In this document: piece by piece, positions 5,599 to 8,133 of the stretch
Layout of the letters: each line of letters opens with the position of its first letter
Numbering within the stretch: the stretch's first letter is position 1
NCBI GenBank assembly: GCA_045531455.1
Contig: JAZSEA010000110.1
Span: 1 to 8,133, forward strand
Direction: 5' to 3'
Length of the DNA stretch: 8,133 bases
Source: CAG-390 sp045531455
GTDB taxonomy: Bacteria > Bacillota > Clostridia > Oscillospirales > CAG-272
Translations under genes and position numbers: made by a program
The notes under the pieces: generated by a model
Databases searched by the model: none
Seen by the model: the letters and a program-made list of their open reading frames with translations, nothing else
What the model was told of the DNA's origin: nothing

Positions 5599-7923
5599 AT
5601 GATAATAAAGAAGATAAATATCGTCTCCTTCGGCACACTTCACGATTTTTCAGCCGAGCTTTCGGACGGCATCAACATCATTTCGGGCGCGAACGAATCG
5701 GGCAAGAGCACGATCCTTGCCTTTATCCGATTCATTTTCTACGGACTTCCCTCGCGCAGAAGCGAGGAGGGTGTGCTTGAGCACGATCGCGCTCTTTCCT
5801 GGCAGGACGGTGTTGCCGAGGGCAGCATCGAGATCGAATGCGAAAAGGGCTCCTTCCGCATCGAGCGCCGCGGAATCCGCGCCGACAACCGCGACGGCTA
5901 CAGCGAAAAATGCCAGATCATCGACCTCTCGACGGGCAGCGCGGTGCTAAAGGGCGAGGTCCCCGGGCAGTACTTCTTCGGAGTGCCCTCGGGCGTTTAC
6001 GACTCGACTTCATCGGTCAAGCAGCAGGCTCTCGCCTCGCTTTCGGGCAGCGAGATCGGCTCCTCGATCGAAAATATCCTCTTCTCCGCCGACGAGGCGA
6101 TCTACACCGAGCGCGCCCTGACACGTCTCAATACCGCGCGCCGTCAGTTCCGTCTTCAGCGCGGAAACGGCGGCAAGATCGCGGAGCTGACCGCGGTACG
6201 CGACAATCTGAGCCGCAGACTTATCGAAGCGGAAGAGGCGTCAAAGAACCTACTCGCGCTCAAATCCACCGTTGAACGCGCGCGAAAGCTGACGGCAGAG
6301 CTCCGCGCAAAGCTGACAGCGGCGGAGGACCGTCTCCGCGCCTTCGAGATGATACAGACACTCAAGCGTTTTGATATGCTCCACGCGGGCGAGGCAAAGG
6401 TCGCCGCTCTCACCGAGGAGCGCGAAAAGCTCCTCTCTGAATTCGGTCACGAGGGCAGACTCCCCGACCGCGCATACGTCGCCGAGCTCGATTCACTCTC
6501 GCGCAGACTTGCGACCGCCGAATCCGAGGCGGCAAAGAGCGCGGGCGAGCTTGCGGGACTCCGAAGTGATCAGACGGGCGACACCAATCTTGCCGCTCGC
6601 GCCGATGACATCGAGCGCACGGGCGGACCCGAGGCGGTTGCCGACAAATATAAAAAGCTCCGCTCCTCCGTGGGCGCGCGTCTTGCCTGGGGCATCATAC
6701 TTATGATCCTCGGCATCGCGCTGATGGGCGGCTCGCTTGCGGTTTATTTTATGAAGCTCATCCCCGCGATCGATATGGCTGTTTCCTCGGGAATCACCGT
6801 CGGCGGACTTATTCTCGCTCTGATCGGTCTTTCGCTCGCGCTTACCGCCTCGAAGGCGAAAAAACGCGCCGCATTCTACCTCTTTGAGCTCGGGATCGAG
6901 CAGGAGGGCAGGGTCAGCCGAAAGGACATCATCGCCCACGCCGCCGCCTGCATCGAGGCAAAGAAGGAGATAGACGAGTTTGCCAGAAAGATCGGCACGC
7001 TCGAGCAGTCGCACGCAAAAAAGAACGCCGCCGTACTCGAGATCGTCGATCAGGCGAAGGTCACTCTCGCGCGCTTCGGCATCGACGGCGACAATCAGAA
7101 CATCTCGATCCTTCTTGCCGAGACCGCAGAACGCGCATCAAAGGTTGCCGAAAGAAGCGCGGCTCTCGACTCTGATATCGAAAAATATACCGCATCGGTT
7201 GCCGAATCTCGCTCAAAGCTTGAAGGCGAGGACGAAGCTTCCCTCCGCGCGCATATCACGCCCGCGGCAAAGTCGATGCTTGATCTTGCAAATCTCACCA
7301 CCCTCAAGCAGGAGCGCGACGAATATGCCGCGCGTCTTGACGCGGCAAGGACACGTCTTCTCGATTCGGAAAAGAACCTCGGCATAATCGAAGGCACCTG
7401 CGAGAGCCCGAACCGCATCGCCGCCGAGCTAGAGGAAGCCGAAAGCGCGCTCTACGAAGCAGAAAAGAAGCACGCCGTGATCGTTCTCGCTTACGAATCG
7501 ATTTCGAACGCGGGCGACAGCCTCCGCAGAAACGTAACTCCCCGACTCCGCGCAAACGCAGGCGCGCTGATGAAGCATCTGACGGACGGAAAATATTATG
7601 ATTTCGGCATTTCCGAGGATTTCTCGCTCTCGATACTGACCGACAGCGGAACGAAATCGGTATCCTCGCTCAGCGCGGGAACACGCGACGCGGCGTATTT
7701 CTCGCTCCGCACCGCGCTCTCCTCGATGCTCTTCCCCGCAGAACGCCCGCCGATGATCCTAGACGAGGTATTCGCACAGCTCGATGACACACGCGCCGCG
7801 GCACTTCTCGATCTCCTCTCAAAGATCGCAGAGGGATCGCAGGTCATCGTCCTCACCTGTCATTCGCGCGAAAGTGAGATCCTCGAAAACGAGAAAAAAA
7901 CCTACTCTCACATCAAACTGTAA
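5599..7923 (+). CDS. SbcC/Rad50-like coiled-coil ATPase with central membrane hairpin (YhaN-like)
   Basis: This 774-aa protein is an SMC/Rad50-type ATPase. The N-terminal half-domain has Walker A GANESGKST (residues 30-38) and a Q-loop candidate at Q142/Q143. Long charged helical stretches (about 170-355 and 420-650) read as coiled coil. The C-terminal half has the signature LSAGTRD (691-697), Walker B with PPMILDE (D722, E723), a D-loop LDD and H755 as the H-loop. Two hydrophobic segments (about 362-383 and 393-416) lie almost exactly mid-protein, where SbcC/Rad50 carry the zinc hook. No CxxC is present anywhere. This matches YhaN-type proteins and suggests the coil tip is inserted in the membrane. 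It is shorter than typical SbcC (about 1000 aa). Its AGGAGG (5585-5590) overlaps the stop codon of the phosphoesterase gene, so the two are coupled and probably form one complex. Confidence 0.87.
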   Translation: MIIKKINIVSFGTLHDFSAELSDGINIISGANESGKSTILAFIRFIFYGLPSRRSEEGVLEHDRALSWQDGVAEGSIEIECEKGSFRIERRGIRADNRDGYSEKCQIIDLSTGSAVLKGEVPGQYFFGVPSGVYDSTSSVKQQALASLSGSEIGSSIENILFSADEAIYTERALTRLNTARRQFRLQRGNGGKIAELTAVRDNLSRRLIEAEEASKNLLALKSTVERARKLTAELRAKLTAAEDRLRAFEMIQTLKRFDMLHAGEAKVAALTEEREKLLSEFGHEGRLPDRAYVAELDSLSRRLATAESEAAKSAGELAGLRSDQTGDTNLAARADDIERTGGPEAVADKYKKLRSSVGARLAWGIILMILGIALMGGSLAVYFMKLIPAIDMAVSSGITVGGLILALIGLSLALTASKAKKRAAFYLFELGIEQEGRVSRKDIIAHAAACIEAKKEIDEFARKIGTLEQSHAKKNAAVLEIVDQAKVTLARFGIDGDNQNISILLAETAERASKVAERSAALDSDIEKYTASVAESRSKLEGEDEASLRAHITPAAKSMLDLANLTTLKQERDEYAARLDAARTRLLDSEKNLGIIEGTCESPNRIAAELEEAESALYEAEKKHAVIVLAYESISNAGDSLRRNVTPRLRANAGALMKHLTDGKYYDFGISEDFSLSILTDSGTKSVSSLSAGTRDAAYFSLRTALSSMLFPAERPPMILDEVFAQLDDTRAAALLDLLSKIAEGSQVIVLTCHSRESEILENEKKTYSHIKL

Positions 7924-7945
7924 CTTTCAAAAGTTTTTGAAAAGT

Positions 7946-7978
7946 CAAGAAAAACTTTTTTTCAAAAAGTTTTTCTTG
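7946..7978 (+). terminator. A/T-rich 15-bp hairpin after the ATPase gene, possible terminator
   Basis: A perfect 15-bp stem (7946-7960 with 7964-7978) and a TTC loop begin 23 bp past the stop codon of the ATPase gene. A weaker hairpin, CTTTCAAAA with TTTTGAAAAG and one extra A, precedes it at about 7924-7944. The stem contains T-runs, but the sequence after it is GTGGGG rather than a T-tail, so it is not a textbook intrinsic terminator. It may be an mRNA 3'-end structure. Confidence 0.45.
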
Positions 7979-7991
7979 TGGGGTGCGGGGC

Positions 7992-8133
7992 AACGCCCTG
8001 CATACTGCGCTTCAAACTGACGGCGTCCCCGCCGTCAGTTTGGAATAATAAAAGCCTCGCCGCGGCGAGGCTTTTATTATTCCAAACTGACGGCGGGGAC
8101 GCCGTCAGTTTGAAGCGCAGTATGCAGGGCGTT
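7992..8133. repeat. Perfect 142-bp palindrome running to the end of the window
   Basis: Positions 7992-8062 and 8063-8133 are exact reverse complements with no spacer, centred inside a terminator stem. Each arm carries its own 13-bp side hairpin, 8013-8042 (loop TCCC) and 8083-8112 (loop GGGA), built on CAAACTGACGGCG. The outer end (TGCAGGGC) can also pair with TGCGGGGC just left of the palindrome (7984-7991). The 12-mer TTTGAAGCGCAG at 8109-8120 also occurs in the hairpin array (4239-4250). The palindrome may extend past the window. Because it is perfect and ends at the last base, an assembly fold-back is a serious alternative. Confidence 0.8.
8042..8083. terminator. Bidirectional intrinsic terminator at the palindrome centre
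   Basis: A GC-rich 7-bp stem (8054-8060 with 8065-8071, loop CGCG) is flanked by AAAA on the left and TTTTATTATT on the right, so it has a T-tail on both strands. This is the classical form of a bidirectional Rho-independent terminator. It would stop transcripts from the ATPase gene and from any converging gene beyond the window. Confidence 0.7.

Overview
The window looks like a piece of a chromosome (or metagenomic contig) from a Gram-positive, probably gut-associated, anaerobic member of the Clostridia. This rests on AGGAGG-type ribosome binding sites, sigma-A type promoters, a Firmicutes-type (class II) GalT, a YhaO/YhaN-like gene pair, GC-rich genes separated by AT-rich spacers, and repeat-dense intergenic DNA. 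The taxonomy is an inference and no marker gene is present. All six supported genes are on the + strand.

Left part (1-3272): a divergent control region (1-260) carries two opposed promoters. One is a perfect-consensus promoter that reads leftward out of the window and is backed by three helically phased A-tracts. The other (TTGATT-N17-TATAAT) reads rightward into a compact gene set: a ribokinase-type PfkB sugar kinase, a 168-aa two-helix membrane protein of unknown function, and a class II galactose-1-phosphate uridylyltransferase. Spacers of 18 and 30 nt suggest one transcript. Two of the three genes handle phosphorylated sugars. No galK, galE or sugar transporter is visible.

Middle part (3269-4469): this is repeat-rich. 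Tandem 7-bp repeats begin on the galT stop codon and are followed by an element with 38-bp perfect inverted repeats. Next comes an AT-richer 164-aa two-helix membrane protein that resembles the 168-aa protein upstream. After it lies a run of nine consecutive perfect short hairpins within 252 bp, and then a second 7-bp-period repeat. I see no further gene in 3273-3568 or 4064-4469.

Right part (4470-7923): a two-gene unit encodes an SbcD/Mre11-like calcineurin-type phosphoesterase and an SbcC/Rad50-like coiled-coil ATPase. The second ribosome binding site overlaps the stop codon of the first gene. The ATPase has no zinc-hook CxxC. In its place, in the middle of the coiled coil, it has two hydrophobic segments, as in the YhaO/YhaN type. 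This suggests a nuclease-ATPase complex tethered to the membrane by the tip of its coil.

Right end (7924-8133): an A/T-rich 15-bp hairpin is followed by a perfect 142-bp palindrome that runs to the last base. A bidirectional terminator sits at its centre and a 13-bp side hairpin lies in each arm. It may be real or an assembly fold-back.

I found no CRISPR array, tRNA, rRNA or transposase. The most unusual items are the membrane-inserted SbcC-like ATPase, the pair of related small membrane proteins flanking galT, the hairpin array, and the terminal palindrome.
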